Assembly: GCA_017308255.1 (NCBI GenBank)
Contig: JAFKFN010000020.1
Location: 1-63,522, forward strand
Origin: Altererythrobacter sp.
Lineage (GTDB): Bacteria > Pseudomonadota > Alphaproteobacteria > Sphingomonadales > Sphingomonadaceae
DNA length: 63,522 bases
Direction of reading: 5' to 3'
The stretch's first letter is position 1. Each line of letters begins with the position of its first letter. The translations under genes and the position numbers were made by a program. The notes below the pieces were generated by a model. That model made no database searches and was not told the DNA's origin. It was given only the letters and a program-made list of their open reading frames with translations. This document shows positions 53,059 to 62,783 of the stretch, piece after piece.

Positions 53059-55001
53059 TCGCAGAACTGGGCCTAGCGGCGCTTTGGCTCGCCACCGCGC
53101 TTGCCGGCTTGCAACTGCTCGGCGGCGTCCTCGGCCAGCGTGAAAGCGGGGCGGATCTCGCCGCGCTGGTGCGGCCGGCGGCGGTGATGCAAGCGCTGCT
53201 CTGCGCGTTCGCGTTCGGCACGCTGGTGCTGCTCTTCGCGCGGACCGATCTTTCGGTGGCGCTGGTGGCGCAGAATTCCCATTCGGAAAAGCCGCTGATC
53301 TTTAAGATCGCCGGTCCCTGGGGCAACCACGAAGGCTCGATGTTGCTGTGGATCACGGTGATGTCGCTGGCCGGCGGCCTCATCGCGCTGGTGGAGCGGC
53401 GCCTGCCGGAAAAGACCTTGCTGGCGACGCTCGCCGCGCAGGCCTTCGTGGGCCTGGGATTCTACGCCTTCCTGCTGGTGTCCTCGAACCCGTTCGAGCG
53501 GCTCGATCCGGCGCCGGCCCAGGGGCTGGGGCTCAACCCGCTGCTGCAGGACATCGGCCTGGCGATGCATCCGCCCACGCTCTACTGCGGCTATGTCGGC
53601 CTGTCGGTGGCGTTCAGCTTCGCGGTGGGCGCGCTGCTGACGCGGCAGGTGACGCCGGACTTTGCGCGGGTGATACGACCCTGGGTGCTGGGCGCGTGGA
53701 TATTCCTCACCTTGGGCATCACCGCCGGGTCCTATTGGGCTTATTACGAGCTGGGCTGGGGCGGCTGGTGGTTCTGGGACCCGACGGAGAACGCCAGTCT
53801 GATGCCCTGGCTGGCCGCCACGGCGCTGCTTCATTCGGTGAGCGTGCTGGCCGCGCGCGATGCCCTGCGCACCTGGACCATCCTGCTGGGCGTGGTCGCA
53901 TTTTCGATGAGCATGGTGGGGACCTTCCTGGTCCGCTCCGGCGTCGTGACGAGCGTCCATGCCTTCGCGGTCGATCCCCAGCGGGGCACTTTCATTCTCG
54001 TCCTGCTGACGATCTACATCGGCGGCGCGCTGGTGCTGTTCGCGACACGGGCCGGCACGATCGCAGAAGGGGAGCGGTTCACGGTGATGAGCCGCGAAGG
54101 CGCGCTGGTGATCAACAACGTCGCCCTTTCGGCGCTGCTGGGGATCGTGCTGCTCGGCACGCTCTATCCACTGCTGACCGAAGCTTTCGGCGTGAAGGTT
54201 TCAGTGGGGCCGCCCTATTTCAATCCGGTGGGCGCGGTGTTCCTCATGCCCATGCTGGCGGTGCTGGCGGTGGGGCCGCTGCTGCGCTGGCGACGCGACA
54301 GCTTCGCGCGGATCAGGCTGCCGGTGCTGGCGGCGTTCGCGGTGGGGCTGGCGGTATTGCTGGGCATGTGGCTGATCGCCGGAATGGCGCTGCTGCCGCT
54401 GCTGGGCATGGCAATGGCGGCCGTGGTGGGGATCGGCAGCGTCCTTCCTTTGCTGGGGCGCTCGCTGCGGCGCCTGCCTCTGGCGACATTGGGCATGGTC
54501 GTGGCCCATTTCGGCGTTGCCGTGGCCCTGTTCGGCATGGCGGCCGACAGCGCCTTTTCGATCGAGAAGCTCGTGGCGGCGCGCCAGGGCGATACCACTG
54601 AAGTCGGCCCGTGGCGGGTGACTCTGGCCTCGGTCGAGCCGGTCGCCGGGCCGAACTGGACGGCACTGGAAGCCCGGCTTTCGGCAAGCTATCGCGGCGG
54701 CGCGCCCAGCGAGATCAAGCCGCAGGCGCGCAGCTTCTGGGCTCCCCCGCAACAGACGAGCGAATCCGCGCTGCTGACGCGCTGGAACGGCCAGCTTTAC
54801 ACGGTGATCGGCGGCGAAGCGGATGGCGACCGCTGGCAGCTGCGCCTGTGGTGGAAGCCGTTCGTCACCTGGATCTGGTATGGCGGGGCGCTGATCGCGC
54901 TGGGCGGGCTGCTGGCGCTGATCGGCCGATTGCGGACCGATCTCAAGCGCCGCACCGTTCGCGCCCGCGTGGCGGCCCGGCGCATGGAAGCCGCGGCGTG
55001 A
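53055..55001 (+). CDS. ccmF: Cytochrome c heme lyase subunit CcmF
   Basis: Large polytopic subunit that ligates heme to apocytochrome c with CcmH. 648 residues, about 14-15 spans. WWD motif WGGWWFWDPTENASLMPW, then HSVSVLAARDALRTW; GPWGNHEGSMLLWI in an early periplasmic loop supplies a conserved His. The C-terminal periplasmic domain (VGPWRVTLASVEPVAGPNW) is present. Overlaps ccmE by 4 bases and ccmG by 4. Confidence 0.96.
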   Translation: MIAELGLAALWLATALAGLQLLGGVLGQRESGADLAALVRPAAVMQALLCAFAFGTLVLLFARTDLSVALVAQNSHSEKPLIFKIAGPWGNHEGSMLLWITVMSLAGGLIALVERRLPEKTLLATLAAQAFVGLGFYAFLLVSSNPFERLDPAPAQGLGLNPLLQDIGLAMHPPTLYCGYVGLSVAFSFAVGALLTRQVTPDFARVIRPWVLGAWIFLTLGITAGSYWAYYELGWGGWWFWDPTENASLMPWLAATALLHSVSVLAARDALRTWTILLGVVAFSMSMVGTFLVRSGVVTSVHAFAVDPQRGTFILVLLTIYIGGALVLFATRAGTIAEGERFTVMSREGALVINNVALSALLGIVLLGTLYPLLTEAFGVKVSVGPPYFNPVGAVFLMPMLAVLAVGPLLRWRRDSFARIRLPVLAAFAVGLAVLLGMWLIAGMALLPLLGMAMAAVVGIGSVLPLLGRSLRRLPLATLGMVVAHFGVAVALFGMAADSAFSIEKLVAARQGDTTEVGPWRVTLASVEPVAGPNWTALEARLSASYRGGAPSEIKPQARSFWAPPQQTSESALLTRWNGQLYTVIGGEADGDRWQLRLWWKPFVTWIWYGGALIALGGLLALIGRLRTDLKRRTVRARVAARRMEAAA

Positions 55002-55534
55002 TTCGCGGCCGGATATTCCTGTGGGGCCTGGTGGCCCTGACCGCCGGCTTGTTCGGCCTGTTCGCCTATCAGCTGAGCCAGCCGAAGGATGAATTCATCC
55101 AGAGCACGATGATCGGCAAGCCGATCCCGCCGTTCGATCTGCCGCCGAGCGTGCCCGAGCGGCCGGGCCTTGCCAGCGGCGACCTGGCGGATGGCCAGCC
55201 CAAGCTGCTCAACGTCTTCGCCAGCTGGTGCGTGCCGTGCATCGCCGAAGCGCCCAACCTGGCCAGGCTGGAGGCGGCGGGCGCCAATATCGTGGGCATC
55301 GCCATCCGCGATCGGTCGCAGGATACCGAGTTCTTCCTGCGCCAGAACGGCAATCCGTTCAGCCGCATCGGCAGGGACGATATCAGCGCGGTGCAGCTCT
55401 CGATCGGCTCTTCCGGGGTGCCCGAGACCTTCGTGATCGATGGCCAAGGCATCATCCGCTATCAGCATATCGGCGACATCCGCGACAGCGACGTGGCCCT
55501 GCTGCTGGAGAAGCTGAAGGAGGCGGGGGCGTGA
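54998..55534 (+). CDS. ccmG: Thiol:disulfide interchange protein CcmG/DsbE
   Basis: Periplasmic thioredoxin-like reductant for apocytochrome CxxCH cysteines. 178 residues. N-terminal anchor IFLWGLVALTAGLFGLFAY, active site FASWCVPCIAEAPNLARL (WCVPC), cis-Pro in SSGVPETFVIDGQG. GTG start at 54998 overlapping the ccmF stop (GTGA). The next gene also starts with a GTG within its stop codon. Confidence 0.95.
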   Translation: MIRGRIFLWGLVALTAGLFGLFAYQLSQPKDEFIQSTMIGKPIPPFDLPPSVPERPGLASGDLADGQPKLLNVFASWCVPCIAEAPNLARLEAAGANIVGIAIRDRSQDTEFFLRQNGNPFSRIGRDDISAVQLSIGSSGVPETFVIDGQGIIRYQHIGDIRDSDVALLLEKLKEAGA

Positions 55535-56007
55535 ACGCGCTATCTCTCCTGCATTCGGTGGAGCGCTTCGCGCGCTTCGTCCTGCGCTGGGTTCCGACAC
55601 TGGCGGGAATCACGATGGCGGCGCTGGCCCTCTGCCTTGGTCCCGCCGCCGGGCAGGACCTGCTGCCGCCGGCGCCTTACGCCTATCGCCAGCTCGACGA
55701 TCCCAAGCAGGAAGCCAAGGCACAGGCGCTGATGGAGACGCTGCGCTGCCTCAAGTGCCAGGGCCAGTCGATCGCCGACAGCGATGCGTCGATGGCGGGC
55801 GACATGCGCCACCAGGTGCGCACGCGGATCGCCGCGGGCGAAAGCCCCGAGGCGATCCGTGCGTGGATGATAGAGCGCTATGGCGACTACGTGAGCTACA
55901 AGCCCGAGCTGAGCACGACGACCTGGCCGCTGTTCGCGCTGCCGCTTCTGCTGATCGCGCTGGCCGCCTTGATTCTGGGTCGGCGGCTGGGGGGGCGCGG
56001 CAAGTGA
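55531..56007 (+). CDS. ccmH: Cytochrome c-type biogenesis protein CcmH (CcmL part)
   Basis: A 158-residue protein: signal/anchor, then the CcmH domain with LRCLKCQGQSIADSDASMA (CxxC) and IRAWMIERYGDYVSYKP, and a C-terminal membrane helix (WPLFALPLLLIALAALIL). Works with CcmG on apocytochrome c thiols. GTG at 55531 overlaps the ccmG stop and has AAGGAGG 7 bases ahead. This is the short CcmH form; the TPR part is the separate next gene. Confidence 0.93.
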   Translation: MNALSLLHSVERFARFVLRWVPTLAGITMAALALCLGPAAGQDLLPPAPYAYRQLDDPKQEAKAQALMETLRCLKCQGQSIADSDASMAGDMRHQVRTRIAAGESPEAIRAWMIERYGDYVSYKPELSTTTWPLFALPLLLIALAALILGRRLGGRGK

Positions 56008-56648
56008 GCTGGGTATGGGTTATCGCACTGGCGCTGGGCGTTTTCGCGCTTGCCGTCTTCGCCTTCCACATTGGCCGCAATAACTGGTCCACCTTCGCTG
56101 CCTCCCTGGCGCTCGGCCTCGCCGGCTATGCGCTCCAGGCAAGCCCCGGCCTGCCCGGCGCGCCTGCTTTCCAGGCTCGCGCAAGTAGCAGTGACTGGGC
56201 GCTGGTGGATGAACGCAAGGCCATGATCGGCGATGCAGCGCGTTCGCACAACGACAAGGTGCTGGTTGCCGACGGGTTTGCCCGCCGGGGGCAATATGGC
56301 AACGCGGCAACCGTATTGCGCGGCGCGGTGGCGGACAATCCGCGCGATGCCGAAGCCTGGCTGGCGCTCGGCAACGCGCTGGTCGAACATGCCGATGGAT
56401 CGCTGACGCAGCCGGCGCTGCTGGCCTATCGCCGCGCGGCGGAGTTCGATCCGCGGGGCGTGGGGCCGGGCTATTTCCTCGGCCTGGCGCTGATCCGGCA
56501 GGGGCAGATCGAACAGGCCCGCGCCATATGGGCCGAGACGCTGCAACAATCCGCCCCCGATGCCACCGGGCGTGAATTGCTGCGCGATCGGCTGGCGCGG
56601 CTCGACGCGCTGCTGCGCGGCGAAGGGCCGCTGGCCGTCCCGCGATAG
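56004..56648 (+). CDS. ccmI: CcmI-like TPR protein of cytochrome c maturation
   Basis: A 214-residue membrane protein. N-terminal anchor WVWVIALALGVFALAVFAF followed by a second hydrophobic segment (TFAASLALGLAGYALQ). A TPR domain at about residues 75-190 contains VADNPRDAEAWLALGNALVEHADG and EFDPRGVGPGYFLGLALIRQGQIEQARAIWAE (in parts). CcmI chaperones apocytochrome c to CcmFH. GTG at 56004 overlaps the ccmH stop (GTGA). Last gene of the cluster. Confidence 0.9.
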   Translation: MSWVWVIALALGVFALAVFAFHIGRNNWSTFAASLALGLAGYALQASPGLPGAPAFQARASSSDWALVDERKAMIGDAARSHNDKVLVADGFARRGQYGNAATVLRGAVADNPRDAEAWLALGNALVEHADGSLTQPALLAYRRAAEFDPRGVGPGYFLGLALIRQGQIEQARAIWAETLQQSAPDATGRELLRDRLARLDALLRGEGPLAVPR

Positions 56649-56748
56649 GATAACCCCGATCATCCCCGGCGCTCGCATTGCCGCGCCATGATAGCGCTGC
56701 TAAGCGCCGCGTTTCGCCGCGACGAGTCGCAAAAGGGCTGAAATCCCG

Positions 56749-58644
56749 ATGAGCGCCGAACCTGGGGAACAGCGCACGTCCGCCAAGCTGAAGCTGGCGG
56801 TCGGGGCAATCGGAATCGTCTTCGGCGACATCGGCACCAGCCCGCTTTACGCCTTTCGCGAGACGTTCGTCGGGTCTCATCCCCTCAGCATCGACGACTT
56901 CCACATCTATGGCGTGATCAGCCTGATCTTCTGGTCGATGACGCTGGTCGTCTCGGTCCAGTACGTCGGCATCCTGATGAGCGCCGATAACAAGGGCGAA
57001 GGCGGCACGCTGGCGCTGGTGGCGCTGCTTTCGCGCAAGATCGGCAAGACGCGCTTCGCCGGCCTGACGGTGCTGCTGGCGGTGTTCGCGACCTCGCTGT
57101 TCTACGGCGACAGCATGATTACCCCGGCCATCTCGGTGCTCTCGGCGGTGGAGGGCCTGGCGGTGGTCAATTCCGGCCTGAGCGATCTCGTGATCCCCAT
57201 CGCCCTGGTGCTGCTGATCGGCCTGTTCGTGATCCAGAAACGCGGGACCACCCGCGTGGGGGCGTTGTTCGCGCCGATCATGCTGGTCTATTTCGCCAGC
57301 CTGGCGGTGCTCGGCGTGTTTCACATCCTGCGGATGCCGGAAATCCTTCTGGCGCTGAATCCCTGGTACGCGGTGCAGTTCTTCCTGACGGACAAGTGGC
57401 TGGCGTTCATGGCGCTCGGCTCGGTGGTGCTGGCGGTGACCGGATCGGAAGCGCTTTATTCGGACATGGGCCATTTCGGGCGCGGGCCGATGCGGTTTTC
57501 GTGGTTCAGCTTTGTCATGCCCTGCCTGCTGCTCAACTATTTCGGGCAGGGGGCGATGATCCTGGGGCTGGGCGATGCCTCGGCGGCGGAAGCGATCAAG
57601 AACCCGTTCTTCTTCCTCGCGCCTGAGGCATTCCGCCTGCCGCTGGTGCTCCTGGCCACGGCGGCGACGTTCATCGCCAGCCAGGCAGTGATATCGGGCG
57701 CGTTCTCCGTCACCCACCAGGCGATCCAGCTCGGCTTCATTCCCCGGCTGTCGATCCTGCATACCCATCAGCAGCACCAGGGGCAGATCTACATCCCGCT
57801 GGTCAACTGGCTGCTGTGCCTGGCGGTGATCGCGCTGGTGCTGTTCTTCCGCACGTCATCCAACCTGGCTTCCGCCTATGGCATCGCGGTGACCGGCGCG
57901 ATGCTGATCGACACCTGCTTGATGGCGGTGCTGTTGTTCACGGTGCGCAAGTGGAAATGGTGGCTGGCGGTGCCGGTGGTGCTGGTGTTCTTCGTGGTGG
58001 ACGGCGGCTATTTCGCGGCCAACGCGGTGAAGATCCCGCATGGCGGCTGGTTCCCGCTGCTGGTGGGCGCCTTCGCGTTCACGCTGCTGACCACCTGGGC
58101 CAAGGGCCGCAAGCTGATGCGCGAACGGATGAGCGAGGTCAGCCTGCCGCTGGAGATCTTCGCCAAGTCCGCCCGCAACAGCACGGCCCGGGTGCCCGGC
58201 ACGGCGATCTTCATGAACTCGGGCGCGGCGGGCACTCCTTCGGCGCTGCTGCACAATATCAAGCACAACAAGGTGCTGCATGAGAGGGTGGTGGTGCTGA
58301 CGGTGCAGATCGCCGGCGTGCCGTTCGTGGAGCCGTCGGAGCGCTTCTCGCTCGCGGACGTGGGCGACGGATTCTACCGCGTGGTGCTGAACTATGGCTT
58401 CATGGAGGAAACGGACGTGCCCGGCGCGCTCAAGGCGCTGGGGAAGTGCGGGCAGCCGTTCGACATGATGCAGACGAGCTTCTTCCTCTCGCGGCAGACG
58501 CTGCTGCCTTCGGACAAGCCCGGCATGGCGATCTGGCGGGAAAAGCTGTTCGCCTGGATGATGCGCAACGCGGCGACACCGATGGAATTCTTCCGCCTGC
58601 CGACCAACCGAGTGGTCGAACTGGGCAGCCAGATGGAGATCTAG
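56749..58644 (+). CDS. kup: Low-affinity potassium transporter Kup
   Basis: K+/H+ symporter, inner membrane. 631 residues with about 12 spans in the N-terminal 440: [21 protein letters not shown] is the family signature, then [17 protein letters not shown] and [18 protein letters not shown]. The cytosolic C-terminal domain covers about residues 460-631. The start at 56749 ([19 protein letters not shown]) is normal. Monocistronic; its stop overlaps the convergent winged-helix gene by 4 bases. Confidence 0.97.
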   Translation: MSAEPGEQRTSAKLKLAVGAIGIVFGDIGTSPLYAFRETFVGSHPLSIDDFHIYGVISLIFWSMTLVVSVQYVGILMSADNKGEGGTLALVALLSRKIGKTRFAGLTVLLAVFATSLFYGDSMITPAISVLSAVEGLAVVNSGLSDLVIPIALVLLIGLFVIQKRGTTRVGALFAPIMLVYFASLAVLGVFHILRMPEILLALNPWYAVQFFLTDKWLAFMALGSVVLAVTGSEALYSDMGHFGRGPMRFSWFSFVMPCLLLNYFGQGAMILGLGDASAAEAIKNPFFFLAPEAFRLPLVLLATAATFIASQAVISGAFSVTHQAIQLGFIPRLSILHTHQQHQGQIYIPLVNWLLCLAVIALVLFFRTSSNLASAYGIAVTGAMLIDTCLMAVLLFTVRKWKWWLAVPVVLVFFVVDGGYFAANAVKIPHGGWFPLLVGAFAFTLLTTWAKGRKLMRERMSEVSLPLEIFAKSARNSTARVPGTAIFMNSGAAGTPSALLHNIKHNKVLHERVVVLTVQIAGVPFVEPSERFSLADVGDGFYRVVLNYGFMEETDVPGALKALGKCGQPFDMMQTSFFLSRQTLLPSDKPGMAIWREKLFAWMMRNAATPMEFFRLPTNRVVELGSQMEI

Positions 58645-59720
58645 CGGCGGAAAGCTCGCCGACCGAGTACCATCGCGCCGACGATGCAGGCACCGAACAG
58701 CAGGCCCTCGAAGCAGCCGGTCGCCACGCGGCTCATGGGCCCGAACTCCGTTTCACCGAACAGGCGCCAGACCGCGCCCAGTTGCACCCGTGAGCCGGGG
58801 AAGCTGTGGGCCAGGAGATCGAGGCTGCCGGCCATCATCCGCCCACCGAGCAAGGCGATGAGGGCGCCCGCCGCACCGCCCGTTATCCCGCCCCAGGCCA
58901 TGCCTCGCTCGATTGTCGTTGCCCGGCGCGCGAACCAGGCGCCCAGGCCAATCGCTCCACCCAGAGCGGCGCCTTCGGCCGCGCCGGTGATGTCGCCCGG
59001 CGAATGGCCGAACAGCAGGTTCAGCGCGTCGATCCCGATCAGCTTGACCACTGCGCCGACGATCATGCCGCCCAGCGCGCCGCCTGCCACGTGCCAGATC
59101 CATAGGCGGTGCGAAGCGAATACCGACGCCGCGATCCCGAAGGCCACGCCGGCCGCGCCGAGCGTCGCCATGGCCACGGTGGCGAGGGCGATGACCAGCA
59201 CGACCGAAAGCGCGGCCATCCCCGGCGCGAGCGGTTGCACGGCGCCGGCGAAGCCATAGATCAAGCCGCCGATCGTGCCCGCCACGGCGCCGCCCGCCGT
59301 GCCCGCGCCGCCGAGCCGGAGCCATTCGCTCCAGGGCCTGGGCGGAAGCGAGGGAGGACGCCACTGTGCGATGCCCGGCTCCACCTTGGCAATGAAGCGA
59401 CAGCCGTGCTTCGGCACCGTTTCGATGAAGCGCGGACTGGCGGCATCGTCACCCAACTGGCGGCGCAGCGTGCGGATGCATTGGGTCAGCGCTTCGTCGG
59501 TTACCGGCACGCCGGACCACACTTCATCGAGGAACCGCTGCTTCGAAACCAGCTTGCCCCGTTCCCCGATCAACAGCGCCAGCGCATCGAAATAGCGGCT
59601 GTTCAGATCAACCGCCCTGCCATCGCGATGCAGCCGGCGGTCACCCGCGTCGAACAGGAAGCCTTCGAAGCGAAGGCATCCGGGGCAAGCGTTATCAGCC
59701 ATTTCCCATGACTTGCTCAC
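58641..59720 (-). CDS. CadC-like winged-helix protein with glycine-rich polytopic membrane domain
   Basis: A 359-residue protein from a GTG at 59720 (ATG at 59702 also possible). The OmpR-type winged helix (residues about 15-112) contains [35 protein letters not shown] (in parts), then [14 protein letters not shown] and the wing [16 protein letters not shown]. There is no receiver domain. The C-terminal 215 residues form about six hydrophobic, Gly/Ala-rich segments ([61 protein letters not shown], in parts). CadC and ToxR usually have one span and a periplasmic sensor; here the sensor may be within the membrane. Target genes unknown. Confidence 0.8.
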   Translation of the reverse strand: MSKSWEMADNACPGCLRFEGFLFDAGDRRLHRDGRAVDLNSRYFDALALLIGERGKLVSKQRFLDEVWSGVPVTDEALTQCIRTLRRQLGDDAASPRFIETVPKHGCRFIAKVEPGIAQWRPPSLPPRPWSEWLRLGGAGTAGGAVAGTIGGLIYGFAGAVQPLAPGMAALSVVLVIALATVAMATLGAAGVAFGIAASVFASHRLWIWHVAGGALGGMIVGAVVKLIGIDALNLLFGHSPGDITGAAEGAALGGAIGLGAWFARRATTIERGMAWGGITGGAAGALIALLGGRMMAGSLDLLAHSFPGSRVQLGAVWRLFGETEFGPMSRVATGCFEGLLFGACIVGAMVLGRRAFRR

Positions 59721-59748
59721 GCCCTGTCGAGGCCCCCCCAGCGTTGAA

Positions 59749-60414
59749 TCAATCCGCGGGCGGAGGGCTGGTCTTTTCTTCTTCCGCGCCTTCGAGGCTC
59801 AGCCCGTGCCGCAGCAGCATCGGCAGCTGGGTGAAGGTGAACAGAAACGAGAGAGGGATGAACACCCATACCTTGGCCGTCAGCCAGTCCCCGAAGCTCA
59901 GCATCTGGCGCAGCACTTCGTTGAGCACGGCGAGGAACAGGAAGAACACGCCCCAATTCCGGCTGAGCTCGAGCCAGCCTTCATCGTTCAATCCTTCGAA
60001 CGCGGCTTCCAGCAGCCATTGCAGCAGCGCCTTGCCGCGCAGCCAGCCGGCCAGGAGCACCGCGCCGAAGAACAGGTAAAGCGCGGTGGGCTTGATCTGC
60101 ACGTAGAACGGATCGCGCAGGAGGACGGTCAGCCCGCCGAAGCCGACGATCAGCGCCGTCGAAAGCGCCAGCATCCGCGAAATCTTGCCGGTCAGCCATT
60201 TGGAGAGGGCGAGCGCGATCAGCGCGGCGACGATGAATGCCCCGGTGCTGCGGATCACGGCAAAGATCACGCCGATCCCGTCTTCCTTGTTGGCCGGCGC
60301 GTAGAGCCAGTAGACCACGAAGAACACGATCAGCGGGCCGTAATCGACCAGGAGATTGACCCAGCCGGAGCCGGCCTTCTTCGGCGCGGGCGAGGGGGCG
60401 TTCACGTCAGCCAT
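59749..60414 (-). CDS. YciB/septation-protein-A family membrane protein
   Basis: A 221-residue inner-membrane protein with five to six spans. WVNLLVDYGPLIVFFVVYWLY is the family N-terminal span, KPTALYLFFGAVLLAGWLRGKALLQ the middle signature, and NWGVFFLFLAVLNEVLRQ plus FGDWLTAKVWVFIPLSFLFTFTQLPMLL (in parts) the C-terminal core. YciB links to cell-envelope and septation phenotypes, with unknown activity. The ATG at 60414 gives MADVNAPSPAPKKAG. It lies downstream of ftsY on the same strand, the usual ftsY-yciB pairing in alphaproteobacteria. Confidence 0.92.
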   Translation of the reverse strand: MADVNAPSPAPKKAGSGWVNLLVDYGPLIVFFVVYWLYAPANKEDGIGVIFAVIRSTGAFIVAALIALALSKWLTGKISRMLALSTALIVGFGGLTVLLRDPFYVQIKPTALYLFFGAVLLAGWLRGKALLQWLLEAAFEGLNDEGWLELSRNWGVFFLFLAVLNEVLRQMLSFGDWLTAKVWVFIPLSFLFTFTQLPMLLRHGLSLEGAEEEKTSPPPAD

Positions 60415-60645
60415 CGGAATGCCTCCGACAGGCGGAGATGTTGACGCAGATCGGGGGTGCAAGCACTGGGACGCTTCTGAAGATCATTTAATCTTTCCAA
60501 TGGCTTCTATGTCATTTCGGACATTGCCGCCGTGGCTTTTCGTGATGGGGCCGAAGCCGCCGCAAGATGGGATCATTTCGCCTTGTGCCAAGGGATGGCT
60601 TTATTGGAAAACGATTTCGCGGAAATGCCGGGCGAGGGGCATGTC

Positions 60646-61569
60646 TCAAGCGACCCCTGCGATCACCCGCGCGACCAGGTCCGGATCGAACGGGCGCAGG
60701 TCGTCGATCTTCTCACCCACCCCGATGGCGTGGATCGGCAAGCCGTATTGTTCCGCGGCGGCCACCAGCACGCCGCCGCGCGCGGTGCCGTCGAGCTTGG
60801 TCATGATGAGGCCGGTGACGCCGGCGACTTCCTTGAACACATCGATCTGGCTGAGCGCGTTCTGGCCATTGGTGGCGTCGAGCACCAGCACGACATCGTG
60901 CGGAGCCTCGGGATTGAGGCGGCCGAGCACGCGGCGGATCTTGGCGAGTTCGTCCATCAATTCGCGCTTGTTCTGGAGGCGCCCGGCGGTATCCACGATC
61001 AGCGCGTCGATGCCGGTATCGGTCGCCTGCTTCACGGCGTCGAACACCACGCTGGCCGGATCGCCCCCTTCAGGGCCCCGCACGATCGGCACACCGATAC
61101 GCTCCGCCCAGATGGCCAGCTGGCCGATCGCGGCGGCGCGGAAGGTATCGCCGGCGGCCAGCATCACGCCGTAATCGTCTTCCTTGAACAGATGCGCGAG
61201 CTTGGCGATCGTGGTGGTCTTGCCGCTGCCGTTCACGCCGATGACCAGAATCACCTGCGGCCGGGGAAAGGCGGTGACTTCCAGCGGCTTCGCCACAGGG
61301 CGCAGGATCGCGGCGATCTCTTCGGCGACAGCTTCCTTCAGCTCGCGCTCGCTGGTCGCCAGCCCGAAGCGCTTCTCGGCCAGGCGGGCGCGGATGCGCG
61401 CTGCGGCGCCGGGGCCCAAGTCCGACAGGACCAGCGCATCCTCCACCTCGTCAAGCGTGGCATCGTCCAGCCGGGCAGTGGCGACCGCGCCGGCGAGATT
61501 CTGCGACAGCCGTTCCGACGTCTTGCGGAAGCCGCCGAACAGCCGCTCGCTCCAGCTCTGCTCGCTCAT
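60646..61569 (-). CDS. ftsY: Signal recognition particle receptor FtsY
   Basis: SRP receptor GTPase at the inner membrane, docking ribosome-SRP complexes. 307 residues: the short alphaproteobacterial form without the long acidic A domain. N domain WSERLFGGFRKTSERLSQNL, GTPase motifs VIGVNGSGKTTTIAKLA (G1), DTFRAAAIGQLAIWAER, DTAGRLQNKRELMDEL (G3), TKLDGTARGG. ATG at 61569 overlaps the mtaB stop by 4 bases. Its RNA partner is at 27742-27852. Confidence 0.96.
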   Translation of the reverse strand: MSEQSWSERLFGGFRKTSERLSQNLAGAVATARLDDATLDEVEDALVLSDLGPGAAARIRARLAEKRFGLATSERELKEAVAEEIAAILRPVAKPLEVTAFPRPQVILVIGVNGSGKTTTIAKLAHLFKEDDYGVMLAAGDTFRAAAIGQLAIWAERIGVPIVRGPEGGDPASVVFDAVKQATDTGIDALIVDTAGRLQNKRELMDELAKIRRVLGRLNPEAPHDVVLVLDATNGQNALSQIDVFKEVAGVTGLIMTKLDGTARGGVLVAAAEQYGLPIHAIGVGEKIDDLRPFDPDLVARVIAGVA

Positions 61570-62783
61570 CGCAGCAGGCCCCCTTCAACCACCGAGGGCG
61601 TGACGGTGACGATCGCCCCCGGCGGAGTGCCTGCGGGCACCCTGACTTGCGCGAAATTGCCGGCGTGACCCACGCCGCCGATCTCCGCCAGCACGGACAG
61701 GGGCCGCCCGACCAGTTCCGCCAGCCAGGGCCTGCGCACCTTGTCCACTTCGGCGCGCAGCGCGGCGGCGCGGCGGCGCACGGTCGCTTTGTCGAGCTGC
61801 GGCATGCGGGCGGCCGGCGTGCCGGGGCGGGGCGAATAGGGGAAGACATGCCCGTGGACGATCCCCAGTTCGCCCACGATCGAAAGATTGGCGGCGTGCA
61901 TCGTTTCGTCCTCTGTCGGAAAGCCGGCGATCAGGTCGGCGCCGATGGCGATATCGGGGCGGCGGGCGCGCAGGCGTTCGGCCAGCCGTACGGCATCGGC
62001 GCGCAGATGGCGGCGCTTCATCCGCTTCAGGATCAGGTCATGCCCGTGCTGCAGCGAAAGATGCAGATGCGGCATCACCCGAGGCTCACCCGCCAGCAGT
62101 TCGAACAGCTCGGGGTCGATCTCCACGCCGTCGAGCGACGACATGCGCAGGCGGCGGAGCCGGGGGAACCTGTTGAGAATGGCGCGCACCAGGCTGCCGA
62201 GCGGCGGCTGGCCGGGCAGGTCATGCCCCCAGCTGGTCACATCCACGCCGGTCAGCACGACTTCGCGGGCACCTTGATCGAGATGGCGTTCGACCTCGCG
62301 CAGCACGCCGGGGACCGGCAACGAGTGGCTGGCGCCGCGCCCTTGCGGGATCACGCAGAAGGTGCAGGCGTGATCGCAGCCGTTCTGCACCGCGACAAAG
62401 GCGCGGGTGTGGGCGGGCGTCACCTGCGCGGGCCGGGCGGGAACGTTCCAGGCGCGCGGGTCGAGCTTGCGACCATTGGCGATCAGGCCATCGACTTCGG
62501 GCATGGCGGCGATCTGTTCGCGTTCTATCTCCGCCGCGCAGCCGGTGACCAGCAGCCGCGCATCGGGCCGCAGGCGGCGCGCCTTGCGGATCGCCTGCCG
62601 CGTGTGGCGGACAGCCTCGGCCGTGACGGCGCAGCTGTTGACCACGACGATGTTCCGCTCACCCGCCAGCAGCGCGCGGATGCTTTCGCTTTCGGCGATG
62701 TTGAGCCGGCAACCCAGCGAGATGACTTCGGGTGCCCTCCGTTCGGAAGCCGGGCCTTCGGGCGGCCTGATCGCGGCGCTCAA
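61566..62783 (-). CDS. mtaB: tRNA t6A37 methylthiotransferase MtaB
   Basis: Radical-SAM enzyme converting t6A37 to ms2t6A37. 405 residues. UPF0004 domain with Cys ligands in EVISLGCRLN, VVNSCAVT and VTGCAAE. Radical SAM motif NGCDHACTFCVIPQGRG (CxxxCxxC), then LTGVDVTSWGHDLPG. C-terminal TRAM-like region after RPGTPAARMP. The start is the TTG at 62783, which overlaps the dapF stop (TTGA); GGGGCG lies about 7 bases ahead. The frame open to 63239 is a shadow of dapF. Sits between dapF and ftsY in one operon. Confidence 0.92.
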   Translation of the reverse strand: MSAAIRPPEGPASERRAPEVISLGCRLNIAESESIRALLAGERNIVVVNSCAVTAEAVRHTRQAIRKARRLRPDARLLVTGCAAEIEREQIAAMPEVDGLIANGRKLDPRAWNVPARPAQVTPAHTRAFVAVQNGCDHACTFCVIPQGRGASHSLPVPGVLREVERHLDQGAREVVLTGVDVTSWGHDLPGQPPLGSLVRAILNRFPRLRRLRMSSLDGVEIDPELFELLAGEPRVMPHLHLSLQHGHDLILKRMKRRHLRADAVRLAERLRARRPDIAIGADLIAGFPTEDETMHAANLSIVGELGIVHGHVFPYSPRPGTPAARMPQLDKATVRRRAAALRAEVDKVRRPWLAELVGRPLSVLAEIGGVGHAGNFAQVRVPAGTPPGAIVTVTPSVVEGGLLR

